This document shows, in pieces, positions 46,800-58,919 of a stretch of DNA of 64,000 nucleotides. A program made the position numbers and the translations under genes. Source of the DNA: Sinotaia quadrata (taxonomy: Eukaryota; Mollusca; Gastropoda; Architaenioglossa; Viviparidae). The number at the start of each line of letters is the position of its first letter. The stretch's first letter is position 1. The stretch covers positions 5,871,001-5,935,000 of the forward strand of contig CM054181.1 in NCBI GenBank assembly GCA_028829895.1, in the 5' to 3' direction. The notes under the pieces are model-generated. The model made no database searches and was not told the origin of the DNA. It saw only the letters and a list, made by a program, of their open reading frames with translations.

Positions 46800-46880
46800 T
46801 TGGATTGCCGGGGTCTGCTGGAGTCTGTTGGACTGCTGGGGTCTGATGGACTACTGGGGTCTGATGGACTGCTGGGGTCT
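46800..46880. repeat. 18-bp minisatellite, about 4 units
   Basis: GGACTGCTGGGGTCTGAT units with ACT/GCT variants. Confidence 0.95.
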
Positions 46881-47173
46881 GATATCTAAAATTAAGGAGA
46901 CGTACGTCTGTATTCGTATGTAAATGATGCATAAGTGAGTGTAAGTGTGTATGTATAAGTGCATACGCGCTTATCTGTGTATTTTAGCGTACGTGTATGA
47001 ACGAGTAATGCATGCCTGTGTGTGTACGTGTATGTGTTATTTGCATTAATGAGATTTTAATGTGTGTATATTTGCGTACTGTAGTGTGTGAAGGTGACAT
47101 GAGTGTATCTGTGAGCGTGGCTTATTTGGTAGAATATATATATGTGTGCGTTTATATATAAAATGTGATTTAT
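46881..47173. other. TG-rich low-complexity DNA
   Basis: Irregular GTGTATG/CGTGTATG sequence without clean periodicity. Confidence 0.6.
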
Positions 47174-47345
47174 GTGGGGAGCGCAGTGCTGAGAGGTAAG
47201 GTTCTAGCCTCGTTTGCAGAAGGTCAAAGGTTCGATCCCAGTCTTAGGCATTAGTGGGATTTTCTCGATTGATCCACACCCAATCCCAGGCTCAAGGATG
47301 CCAAGCCTAGAGGCTATGATCGTAAGCATTTTGGGCTTTTGAAAG
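47174..47345 (+). mobile_element. tRNA-derived SINE (plus strand)
   Basis: A tRNA-like head with an A-box-like GAGCGCAGTGCTGAGAGG (47179-47196) and, about 35 nt on, a B-box-like GGTTCGATCCC (47229-47239), the internal RNA polymerase III promoter pair at tRNA-like spacing. It is followed by an unrelated GC-richer body with a small AGCCT/AGGCT hairpin and an A-rich end near 47345. No target-site duplication identified. Family not named. Confidence 0.7.
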
Positions 47346-47954
47346 AAAATTATCCATTATTATTAATAGTAGTGGTCATCGTATAGTGTATGAATGTTTA
47401 GTAATGTTTAGTGTATGTTGGTGTATGCATGTGTACGTATACTGGTGTATGGAGGTGTATGTACAGGTGTACGTATGTTGGTGTATGAATTTTGGTGTAT
47501 GCCTGAGTACTCTTTTGAGAGCGTGAATACGTGCATGGCATGAATTATGAGTATATGAATGTCAGCCATATAAAGTCTCTCGTCATTTGCACTATGCAAA
47601 GGCAGTGATATATTTAAGTCAGCATGCATAGCACAAAGAAACAAAAACAAACAGAAAAATACAAAAATCCAACAAAAAATTCAAAATCCAAAGTTATCAA
47701 ACAATGCACAATGAAAATTCCTCTTCTATTATTATTCAATAATTCAAGCAAAAAATTCGAAGCCTTGGTTGCAATCAAAGAAAGTGAGGTAAGCAGTGTA
47801 TCTTAAATAGCCAATGTAATTAGTAATAAATATATTCTATTTTCTATATGTTTCTATTTGTTTGTTGATCAGTAACTGATTGAAAATAGAGTACAAGTAA
47901 AAGAGATGTAAAGTGTTGAATTAAAGATACATTTTACGTTTCTACTTACTTTAT
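47346..47954. other. TG-rich then AT-rich non-coding DNA
   Basis: 47380-47520 is a loose GTGTATGTTGGTGTATG repeat; the rest has no gene that I recognise. Confidence 0.5.
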
Positions 47955-48180
47955 GCACCATGATTTACACTGATATTTACTTTACATTTTACACTGATAT
48001 TTACTTTACATTTTACACTGATATATATACTTTACGTTTTACAATGATATTTACTTTACATTTTACAGTGATATTTACTTTACATTTTACACTGATATTT
48101 ACTTTACATTTTAAATTGATATTTACTTTACATTTTACATTGATATTTATTTTACATTTTCAGTGACATTTACTTTACTT
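47955..48180. repeat. 24-bp minisatellite, about 9 units
   Basis: Unit ACACTGATATTTACTTTACA plus TTTT; a 24-bp period gives the 8-residue-repeat ORF on plus, not called. Confidence 0.95.
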
Positions 48181-49299
48181 GATTTAATTATTGAATACAA
48201 AATAAAAAAACAAAAGGAAAAGAAAGCTGTTTTACAGGACAAGTCGAAATAAAAGAAGGCAGCAGGACAGGTCAAGGCCACATCACTTTTAGGGCACTCA
48301 TCCCTTTAAGTTTATTACTCACTGGCTGTAACAAATTGAAACCGTAAATTGTATCTACAACTCAGTTTGCAGTTCTGCACTAATAAACTCTTCTTTCTAA
48401 AGATTTGCAGAAGACAATGTGAACAAATCGATAAGCGGTAACAGTGATATAAACTTCGCAAAGTGAGCAATAACACAAGACCACGAAATGAGTTCTTATT
48501 TCTATAGCAACAGAAATCAACAAACTGTCATAATTGAGTGAACGACAAGGAAATGGACGTCGATCTGTTTAGAATCCAGTAAATCATATAAACCGAAATC
48601 AGCGGCAAAGAAATTTGAAATTTTGAAAAATGACTGATTAGCTTACGCATAATCTAAAGAGTCATTTTCTGGCGGCTGCGCCTTTAAATAAAAATGGCGA
48701 CACTGGAACAAAAGCAGGAAAATCAGTCTAATGTTTACTGCCAATAAGCACGTACTCACGCACGAAAGTAATACACAAAAAATAATGCCAATTTAAACAC
48801 TTGGCAATGGGTTATAAATATATGTTTGAGAAATAGGCTTGCAAATGGTGCATACCGCTCTTGTATTACGTATTATGATGAACTGTATATGATGACACGT
48901 GTATGATGACATGTATATGATGAAATGTCTAAAAGTGATGACATGTAGAGGTAAAAGTGATGAAATGTCTAGGTAAAAGTTGATACGGTTTTAGTAATTT
49001 AGACATTTGTCATTTGACGTTTACAAAATAAAGATTTATAAATCATCTTTAAACTGTTTTCGGTGAAAAAGTCTTCATTCATCTTTTAGATTTGCTTGGC
49101 CTCAAAATACATACAGACTCGTGACAGTGGGCCGGAATTTAGATCTCGAGTTTTCACATCTAATCATTAGCTCCTCTCTTGCATGAAGGGTCTGGCAATC
49201 GCTAGCAATATTATACAATTTTGGCCACCGAGGAGGTCTATTTAGCACTTTGTAATTATAAGCTAGATACTTAGCATTATACGTGCTCTTCATGCAATA
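48181..49299. other. Unique non-coding DNA
   Basis: A loose ATGATGACATGTATATGATG repeat lies at 48880-48980. No gene recognised. Confidence 0.45.
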
Positions 49300-49525
49300 A
49301 CGTATATGGCATGTTCATGAAAATATCAGTAATGTCATATTAATGAAAATATTAATAATGGGATATTAATGAAAATATTATAATGGCATATTCATGAAAA
49401 TAGTAATAGTGGCATATTAATGAAAATATTAATAATGGCATATTCATGAAAATAGTAATAGTGGCATATTAATGAAAATATTAATAATGGCATATTAATG
49501 AAAATATTAATAATAGCTTATTAAT
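49300..49525. repeat. 26-bp minisatellite, about 8 units
   Basis: GGCATATTAATGAAAATATT plus AATAAT, with TTC and AGTAATAGT variants alternating. Confidence 0.95.
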
Positions 49526-49670
49526 GTTATTTTCAATATTATTCAGTTCACATAATTATAACGTAATCTTTCTTGAAATGGGTAATGGTCAGTATATCTA
49601 CCCTTTCTCTCTCATTCTTACTACGGAGATAACCCATTTGCACTTTTTTTTATCTCTCTCTCTGATTCAC

Positions 49671-49752
49671 ACACACACAAACACACACACACACAACACA
49701 CACACACACAACACACACACACAAACACTCTCTCTCTCTCTCACACACACAG
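49671..49752. repeat. (CA)n(TC)n(CA)n microsatellite
   Basis: Interrupted CA runs and a TC run. Confidence 0.97.
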
Positions 49753-49859
49753 AGTGAAGCATATATAAACACACAACGTCAAAAACACCTTCCATATTTA
49801 CAACCACCGGGACATGCATGCTTATACAAGCAAATATACATATGCATAACACACGCACA

Positions 49860-50290
49860 AAGAAACATAAATTTCACAAACACAAGCATACACATACAAA
49901 CACGTGTAAATTTCGCAATCACAAGCATACACATACAAAGAAACACATGTAAATTTCGCAAACACAAGCATACACATACAAAGAAACACATGCAAATTTC
50001 ACAAACACAAGCATACACATACAAAGAACCACATGTAAATTTCGCAAACACAAGCATACACATACAAAGAAACACTGTAAATTTCGCAAACACAACCATA
50101 CATATACAAAGAAACACTATAAATTTCGCAAACGCAAGCATACATATACAAAGAAACACATGTAAATTTCACAAACACAAGCATACACATACAAAGAAAC
50201 ACTGTAAATTTCGCAAACACAACCATACACATACAAAAAAACACTGTAAATTTCGCAAACACAACCATACATATACAAAGAAACACATCA
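49860..50290. repeat. 40-43-bp minisatellite, about 10 units
   Basis: Unit AAAGAAACACATGTAAATTT ... CACAAGCATACACATAC; units with and without CATG give two length classes. Long ORFs on both strands are read-through. Confidence 0.96.
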
Positions 50291-50461
50291 TACGCACACA
50301 TTCTATGACACAGGCATGCTTTACACACAGACCTCAATATACAAAGGCACACTCATAAAATCTAGCCTATCTACTATACCTGTATACATAAACGGGTAGG
50401 TGGAAGGCTGAGTGAAGCAAAACAACAGGATGTGAGCATGTTAACATTAAAAAAAAATGAA

Positions 50462-50592
50462 ACTTTTCCAGCCTGTCGAATATTACCCTGCATTCAAATA
50501 ACACTTTCCAGCCTATCGAATATTATCCTGCATTCAAATAACACTTTCCAGCCTATCGAATATTACCCTGCATTCAAATAACACTTTCAAGT
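50462..50592. repeat. 40-bp tandem repeat, 3 units
   Basis: CTTTCCAGCCTATCGAATAT plus TACCCTGCATTCAAATAACA. Confidence 0.96.
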
Positions 50593-51529
50593 TTCATGCA
50601 CAGGTCAGGAATTTTCTCAGTTGTTTCCAGAAACGATACGCTATTGGGAAAGACAGGATACGATATCCTTGACCTCGCAAGCTCCCCCTCTTAATAAGTT
50701 TTGCTTGCGCTGCCTGTTGACACAGGTAGTTTGTTTACGACAGTTTAAAATTAGAAACACTTTATTGACACTTACTGTAGTGACTCTAGTGACTCATGGT
50801 GACATTGGAAGCCTCACACTAGTCAAAATCTAGGCCACCAACCACGTATTAAAACCTTTGTGAGTAGTAGCATTGGTAACAGCTAGGCCGCTACTCGTTA
50901 TATATATAAAAAATCACTAGTCAGAATGCAACGTAAAGCCTGATTTTTATTTTTAAAAACTAATTTGTCAGTGTAATACGTGTTTCGCATTTTGTCAGTG
51001 TAATACGTGTTTCGCATTTTGCTGTTTTAAAGTAACAAATGACGCTAATAACCCTGGCTGCTAGCGGAGAAAAAGTTAAAGCGTTTTCTACCCGAAAGTA
51101 ATGTACGGGAATCGTTCAACAGTTTTAATCCTTGCTAGTGATGTTAGATCGGTGAGGAATATAACACTGACTACGAAAGAAAATTCATTTCGGTTACGGG
51201 TCGAAGAATTGCAAGCTTAATTCCCATAAGCAATGGGAGAAAGCGTAGCCAGCAAAACCTTAGCAATAAATGGTGGCATTATAAAACAATAAATAAATAC
51301 AGCTTGTACATTGGATTTTCTGGAAATTTTAGTACAAAGGTCGCCAGGAGGTATCTGTTTAAAAGAGCTCTTTTTAAGTTTAAAAACAGAATATTTATTA
51401 CTTGACCACAAGTATGCTATACAGTGCTGTTTACTAACTGTTAACTAGAAAACCACACACATCGTGCTTATATTATCTAATAAATTGCACACTGTGAAAT
51501 GTTACTAATCATACACAACTACGCTAAAC
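50593..51529. other. Unique non-coding DNA
   Basis: A 28-bp direct repeat TTTGTCAGTGTAATACGTGT... occurs at 50966-51020. No gene recognised. Confidence 0.45.
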
Positions 51530-51900
51530 ACTGCTATTTACTAATTGTTAACTTGTATGCTATACACTGCTGTTTACTAACTGTTAACTTGTATGCTACA
51601 CTTAACTAATTATCAATTGTTATCTAGTATGCTACGCACGTTAATAATTGTACACTAGTATGTTATACACTATACTATTTGATTGCTGTTAACTAGATTG
51701 TGATAAACTAGGCTATTTACAAATTGTACACTAGTATGTTATACACTATACTATTTGATTGCTGTTAACTAGATTGTGATAAACTAGGCTATTTACAAAT
51801 TGTACACTAGTATGTTATACACTATACTATTTGATTGCTGTTAACTAGATTGTGATAAACTAGGCTATTTACAAATTGTACACTAGTATAATAGATATAT
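51530..51900. repeat. 76-bp tandem repeat (3 units) with decayed left flank
   Basis: Clean unit TTATACACTATACTATTTGA ... TTGTACACTAGTATG from about 51664. Left of it, older CTAACTGTTAACTTGTATGC-type units extend to about 51430. Confidence 0.94.
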
Positions 51901-53380
51901 TATGCGCGTTATTAATTACACACTAGTACCCGACACACTAGTTTACTTAATAATTGTAATCTATTCACTGTGCATTGCTTACGTTAAAAGCTATCGAAAA
52001 ATTCAAATAATAGCTTGTTAGTTTTGCAACCAACTATATTTTATCGTAATACAGTAACACGCTGCATGGGAGACAACCCACTGTAACTCACTACGCTCCA
52101 TGGGAGACCACTGTGAGCGATAGGCAAACGTGATCGCATTTTCAAAGTATTATCTTCCTGCTCAACGTTCATCATAGTAGAACTACTTTCCATAAATGCT
52201 AATAATAAGATAATAGCAAGGGCATGCAGCTAAAATAATTTTGATTTATGGTCAATAGTTACGTCCCCTTTGAATGTGCCCGGAAACGCACTGAAATAAA
52301 GCAAGTTTACGGGGGAGAACAACTCTGGAAATCTTCCCTACTGAAGACAGGTCGACATATGACTCATCAACGCTATATTTTTGGTAATCATGTTAAGAGG
52401 ACAGGGGTGTGGGATGTGAAGACTTTACCCGGATACATGCATCATCGGTTGAGTAGTTTGACCTTGTCGAACATGCGCTAAGTTTGCAATTTGGGCCGTC
52501 ATGTGTGGCTGTGAAACGTGTTAATACACCCCTGCGCAACAACTGGGAGGCGACAAAATGGAGAACAGTTTTGTTCCTGTAATGCATAATTAACTCCAAA
52601 GCAAAACAAAAAGTGTTCTTTGGGGAACTATAAATCGGGGGAGTTTAAATATACATATTTTCATTCATCTTTTTGCCTTGGCAACGCTATAAACTGAACA
52701 CAACACACTGATAGCGGACAAACAGCCATCCAGTCAGACAGGGATAGACAGACAAACATGATTGGTTCGACGGCATGAAAGATATATAGTCAGATAAATA
52801 GATAGTATGTAATACAAAAGGTATACTTAAGACAGCATGCCAAGTAGACAGATATATAATGATAGGTAGTCAGACAAATAAGAAATATTCTTAAGATAGG
52901 AGACCAAGTAGTCAGAAAGATGGGTAGTCAGACACAAACAAAAGATATAGTTGAATCAGCAAGCAAAAATGAAATATATAAGATAGATAATGGAGGGATA
53001 TACTTAAGACAGCAAGCTAGGTAGGGAGATATCAAGATATACAGTCATACGAACAAGAAATAGATTTAAAACAGATAGACAGCTAGAAAGCTATCAAGCT
53101 AGGCAACCAAGCGTACAAGAGATAGATTTAAGACAGACAGACAGACAACTAGAAAGATATCAAGTTAGGCAACCAAGCGTACAAGAGATATACTTGTCAT
53201 TCAGCCAACAAGATGGATATAAAGATAGATAGTAAGGAATACGAGAGATATAATTCAGATAGACAACCTACTAAGAACAGTCAGCCAACTCACTTGACCT
53301 AGAGAGAGAAAAATAAGAAAAGAGACATATGCAAGAGATATACTTGAGACACACTCACACAGTCGAGTCAATGGACGTAT

Positions 53381-53384
<4 letters not shown>
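51901..53384. other. Unique DNA then GATA/CAGA-rich low-complexity DNA
   Basis: 51900-52700 unique, no gene recognised. 52730-53350 is loosely repetitive (AGACAGACAGATAG, AGATATACTTGAGACAG). Confidence 0.5.
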
Positions 53385-53423
<39 letters not shown>

Positions 53424-53488
53424 GAGAGAGAGGGTCACACATACAAAAGATAAACTTTAAACTGTCAGCTAACTCACTGGACATAAAA

Positions 53489-53543
<55 letters not shown>

Positions 53544-53960
53544 GTCACACATAAAAGAGATATACTTGAGACCGTCAGCCAAATCACTGGACATAAAAAG
53601 TGAGAGAGAGAGAGAGAGACAGAGAGAGAGAAAGAAAGAAAGACAGACAGAAACAGTTCCGCATACAAGAGATATACTCACTTGAGACCGTCTGCCAATT
53701 ATTGCAATGTGTGAGAGAGAGAAAAAGACAGACAGAAAAAGAGACAGAGACAGTCACGCATACAAGAGATATACTTGAGACCGTCAGCCAATTATTGAAC
53801 ATATCATGTGAGAGAGAGAAAAAGACAGAAAAAGAGACAGAGACAGTCACGCATACAAGAGATATACTTGAGACCGTCAGCCAATTCAATGAACATATAA
53901 TGTGAGAGAAAGAGAGTGTCACGCATACAAGGGATATACTTGAGACAGCCAGCCAGCTTA
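53385..53960. repeat. Composite repeat: (GA)n blocks alternating with a 60-bp unit
   Basis: GA runs at 53385-53432, 53494-53545 and 53603-53632 alternate with a CACGCATACAAGAGATATAC ... GAGACCGTCAGCCAATTCA unit, giving about six units of 90-110 bp. ORFs here are Arg/Glu or Ser/Leu low complexity. Confidence 0.93.
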
Positions 53961-53999
53961 ATTGGCCAGATATAAAGAAAGAAAATTCCGGCAAAAAAG

Positions 54000-54815
54000 A
54001 TCTGTCTGCCATTAACGTGTCTTGTGGCAGGAGGAGTAAGATCTATGTTGCCATTAACGTATCTTGTGGTAGGAAGGAGTAAGGTTTGTGTTGCCATTAA
54101 TTTATCTTGTCGCGTACGATCTGTGTTTTACCATTATTTTGGCAGGAAACAGTAATATATGTGTCTAGCCATTTTGTATCTTGTAGCAGGAAAGAGTAAG
54201 AACTGTGTTTTGCCTTTCATGTGTCTTGTAGTAGGAAGGAGTAAGAACTGTGTTTTGCCATTCATTTGTCTTGTGGAAGGAAGGAGTAAAAACTGTGTTT
54301 TGCCATTGAGGTGTTTGTGGTAGGAAGGAGTAAGAACTGTGTTTTGCTATTGATGTATTTTGTGGTAGGAAGGAGTAAGATCTGTATTTTGCCATTGATG
54401 TATTTTGTGGTAGGAAGGAGTAAGTTTGCCATTGATGTATTTTGTGGTAGTAAAGAGTAAGAACTGTGTTTTGCCATTGATGTATTTTATGGTAGGAAGG
54501 AGTAAAAACTGTTTTGCCATTCATTTGTCTTGTGGAAGGAAGGAGTAAAAACTGTGTTTTGCCATTGAGGTGTTTGTGGTAGGAAGGAGTAAGAACTGTG
54601 TTTTGCTATTGATGTATTTTGTGGTAGGAAGGAGTAAGAACTGTGTTTTGCCATTAATGTATTTTGTGGTAGGAAGGAGTAAGAACTGTGTTTTGCCACT
54701 GATGTATTTTGTGGTAGGAAGGAGTAAGAACTGTGTTTTGCCACTGATGTATTTTGTGGTAGGAAGGAGTAAGATCTGTGGTCACGCCAATAATTTATCT
54801 TGTCGCAGAAAGTAG
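54000..54815. repeat. 45-bp minisatellite, about 17 units
   Basis: Unit AGGAAGGAGTAAGAACTGTG ... CCATTGATGTATTTTGTGGT. A multi-unit block recurs (54240-54360 and 54515-54625 share the same run of variants), indicating a larger internal duplication. Confidence 0.96.
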
Positions 54816-55014
54816 TAAGATCTGTATCAAGGAGATGACAGAGAGGTAATTAGACAGACAAACAGACAGACATATACTTATTATTCACAATGGAATAAAG
54901 AAAAAAAACGAATGCAAATGACAACGGAAAACAAGGATTATCGAATATGCAGTGTGGTTGATAAGATGTTGAAGGGGTGACGCTGATCGGGTATTACTGG
55001 TAGTGCTGACTACA

Positions 55015-55290
55015 TGTGTGGTGTATGAGTGTGTGATGTATGAGTGTGTTTGTTTATGCGCATGTGCGTGTGTGGTGTAAGTGTGTGATGTGTGTGTGTG
55101 TAGTGTATATGAATGTGGTGTGTGTATGTTTGTGTGTTATATATATATATATGCATGTGCGTGTGTGGTGTATGTGTGCTTGCGTGTGTGGTGTATGTGA
55201 ATGTGGTGTATATGTGTGTATGTTTGAGTGTATGTGTGTGCATGTATGTGGTGTATGTGTGTGTGTGTGGGGGTACATGTGTTTGCGTAT
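55015..55290. repeat. (TG)-rich low-complexity block
   Basis: GTGTGGTGTATG-type irregular repeat with a TA run at 55140-55151; ORFs on both strands are low complexity. Confidence 0.93.
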
Positions 55291-56949
55291 GGAGCAAGAT
55301 TAGTGGATTATGTTCCAATCTGTGTGTATGAAATTTTTTCAGATCTGAGTGTATGAAAATGTAAGAGTATTTAAAATTCCGCTTAAGTAGCCAAGTGGCT
55401 TGCGTGGCTGGTAAAAAACTAGACAAAGTGGTATACACTTTTTTCGACAGAGAAGAAAAACAACTAACAAATTATATAATACAAATATTTTAACCACTAG
55501 CAAACACATACAATCATTACCACCATTCCTCCGGAATTAAAATTTAATTCATTGATGCAAGTTACAAAACAGTAAATAACTGGTAATTAATTAAACGTAT
55601 GTCTTCGTTTGGGAGCTGTATGAGAAAACATCAGAACCAATTATGAAACTAAACTTCTGGTTTTGTTTTCTCTCTCTAAATTTAAAATGCAGGTTCTTTC
55701 TTGTCATTTCACAAACAATTCCGATGAATGTTGGATCTTCTGGTAAGAGGAGAAAATTAAAGTATACATAAATTTTGTGCATGATCTAATGTATATAAAT
55801 ACATATGTTAAATCGTAATTGTACTAAAGCACAATGCAGCTAGTTTGGAAAGAAATAGTAAATAAGCATTTGTCGTATGTTTGCCTTAATATATATAGTT
55901 GACCTATATACTGCAAACTGTTATAAGTATACAGTCTGCAAGCTATCCGAGTACAAAAGTGAGACTCTGACGTCAGATAAGGGTTAAAGAGTGAATCGGC
56001 ACACAAAACAGGACGCTGAGCCGAGGCATACTGGCTTTCCTTATAAGCATTGAGCTTTTAAAGGTACAAGAACAACAACCCAGTATTAAGTGATAAACAG
56101 TACTCTAAATTACCTTTAGCTTAATATCCGAACGCTCGTATAATAACTGCTTTAAATTTTTCGAAATCTTTTATTGCGGCATGCCAACTAGCAGACGACA
56201 CTTGTGATTGATTTTCCAAACGCCAGTTCTGACTCTTCCGTAAAGATCGGGTCAAAGGTTGCTCATGCCCTTCACAGATCGTGGAAAGTTTGATTTTTGT
56301 TGTTGTTGTTCTAGTAGACCCATAGACAGAAAAATAAACTGGTATCGCTGTATATCTATGCGTAGAACACGATACATCGCCCCCCACTAACAATTTTGTG
56401 ATTTAATTTATTTCATCGATTTTTTTCATTGTTAGTTTCTCTTCGTGTAAGTTAACTGCAGCCCACGTGGGAATACATTAGTGTTGTGTGTAATTTCAGT
56501 GCAGTTGCATTATGGGTCACAACTTGTTTCTGATACTAAGTCGGTAAGTATTTCTGTCGCAAAAATTCAACGGATTATTTAATATTTTAACGTGGCATTT
56601 GATAATCTCACGACGTTTGTTTATTTATAATTCAGCATTTAATGATGACTCGTCTTTCAGATGTTTTTCTTTGCTAATTTAAATTTATTCACCCGCCGAC
56701 CCCGCGAGATTTTTGTCCTACGAGCACACTGTCTTTCTTTCTTAACTTCGGTCGACGTGCTATAAATAGCTTCAGCCTCTTTCTGAGTTTACTAATGAGA
56801 CTAACGATATTAATATTGTATTATGCGCATTATTGACTGTGATAATCGTGCGGTTTATTCTTGTACATTTTATTTCACAACTCTGAGAACCGTAATTACT
56901 TTTATGGACAATAGGCATTCAATTATCAGGTTTAGTATATCGTCTCCAT
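55291..56949. other. Unique non-coding DNA with a TATA-like site
   Basis: CTATAAATAG at 56760-56769 is a good TATA-box match in a locally less AT-rich context, but it is palindromic, so strand is undetermined and no gene was found next to it. Short ORFs lack features. Confidence 0.35.
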
Positions 56950-57360
56950 CATTAAACTATAATTTTAATCCATGCTATAGCAAAATGTAAACATCAGACA
57001 ATAATCCTAATCCATGCTATAGCAAAATGTAAACATCAGACAATAATCCTAATCCATGTTATAGCGAAATGTAAACATCAGACTATAATCTTAAAACATG
57101 TTATAGCGAAACGAAAACTTAAAATTTAATCCATGTTAAAGCGAAATGTAAACATCAGACAATAATCCTAATCCAAGTTATAGCGAAATATAAATAACAA
57201 ACTATGATCTTAAAACAGGTTATAGCGAAACGAAAACATAAAACTATAAACTTAATCCATATTATAGCGAAATCTAAACATCAGACTATAATCCAAATCC
57301 ATATTATAGCGAAATGTAAACTTCAGACAATAATCTTAAAACATGTTATAGCGAAATAAA
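56950..57360. repeat. 42-bp minisatellite, about 9 units
   Basis: Unit ATCCTAATCCATGTTATAGC plus GAAATGTAAACATCAGACTATA, with an alternate CGAAACGAAAAC variant. Confidence 0.95.
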
Positions 57361-57689
57361 AGCAAACTGGGTTGCCAGTGAATCCTTTTTTAATTTTTTC
57401 AATATATTTAATTCCTCTGAAGGCTGTGAGCGGATGTTTTTTTGAGTGTGTGTGTTTGTGGTGGGGGGGAGGGGGAAACAGGCGGTGGCTCACAGCAGTG
57501 AACTTGCTGTAGGGCGGAGCCAAGTGATCTGTGACAGGCTAGGATGGTAAAGAAGCAAAAACCCATACTTTGTTTCCTTGGTGGACGCAAAACAGCACTT
57601 TTTTATTTTTTAAGAGAGACAATAGCAAATGGCTTTCCGTGAAGTCTGATAACACCACCCTCCTCCCGGGCTGTTGACATTCGTCATTT
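57361..57689. other. Unique non-coding DNA
   Basis: No gene recognised; a G-rich patch lies at 57455-57480. Confidence 0.45.
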
Positions 57690-58115
57690 AAGGTCGTGAA
57701 ATTCCCTAGTCAGACTAATGGAATACTGAGACATTTTATCAAAGTTTATCTGCCAGAATAATAGATTACTGAAGCTGTTTATTGTTCATCAGAGATTATG
57801 TCGAATTATGAATTGTTGAAAGTTTTCTCAGCTTGTTTTAAACTTCATCTGTCAAAATTACTAATTTCTTATTTTATTACTAAGTTTATCAATATTCATC
57901 TTTCAGATTAATGAAATGCTGAATTTTTTCAAGGTTCTTCTGTCAGAATAATTGATTATTTGTAATTATTTATTAAAATTCTATATCAGAAGAATAGATT
58001 ATTGGATCTTTTCTTTTAAAATGTTTATCAAGGTTCGTCTGTCATAAGATTTCTGTAATTTCCTACTGACTATAATGGCTTATTTGGCAGAATAACTGAA
58101 TACTTTAACTGTTTA
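57690..58115. repeat. Decayed repeat of about 60 bp
   Basis: Recurring ATAATAGATTACTGAA and TTCATCTGTCAGAATA motifs (57710, 57765, 57840, 57905, 57950, 58040), strongly diverged. Confidence 0.6.
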
Positions 58116-58251
58116 GTTAAATTTTGTTACATGGTTATAACTGTCCAGTTTATATACTGCGCCACTGTTTTAAGTGTATCATTCACTCTCTCCCTCTCTG
58201 AATGTATACATTAATAATAAATATTTTAAAAAATATGTATGTTACGAAAAT

Positions 58252-58253
58252 GT

Positions 58254-58318
<65 letters not shown>
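58252..58318. repeat. (GT)n(GA)n compound microsatellite
   Basis: GT run then GA run, the same arrangement as 36691-36821. Confidence 0.97.
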
Positions 58319-58319
<1 letters not shown>

Positions 58320-58584
58320 ATACGGTTGTACCTATTCTGACTTTGTTAACACTAATCAAACACGTCCTTGGCAAAATGCCAGGGTTTTTGTTGTTGATGT
58401 TTTAACGTTTTCTCATGCTATCAACAGTTTAACATCAAAGTGAACAATAAAGGGAAATGAAAACAGTTCTAGTCGAATTATAATATACAAAGGCTTCTAC
58501 ATTTATTTGTTAGTTTCAATGAAGCAAAATATATATTTTTTAAAATCATGTTTATTCTCTCGATAGCTCTTCTCTCTTCTTTCC

Positions 58585-58589
58585 ACACA

Positions 58590-58677
<88 letters not shown>

Positions 58678-58686
58678 GCGCGCGCA
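58585..58686. repeat. (CA)n(TC)n(CA)n(CG)n microsatellite
   Basis: CA run, TC run, CA run, short CG run. Confidence 0.97.
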
Positions 58687-58879
58687 GGCATGCACACACA
58701 CCACCTAGTTCTTTCATGTTGTCTCTTTATATTTTCCTTTCTTTCCTTTTTGGAAATTTAAATTAACACTTGTTTGGTGTTTGGTGACGTCAAAATATCC
58801 CGCGCAATACGATTTTCTTCAATGAACGCAAATTACGTATTGTATGTAAATCTCGCTAACTGAGTAATAGAAAGGAAAT

Positions 58880-58919
58880 CTTTCTTTCTTTCTTTCTTTC
58901 TTTCATTCTTTCTTTCTTC
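58880..58919. repeat. (TTTC)n microsatellite
   Basis: About nine TTTC units with one TCAT variant. Confidence 0.95.

Noticed and set aside
53385..53960. Repeat-spacer structure resembling CRISPR (GA runs alternating with a 60-bp unit)
   Set aside because: The spacers are microsatellite runs and copies of one another, not unique sequences.
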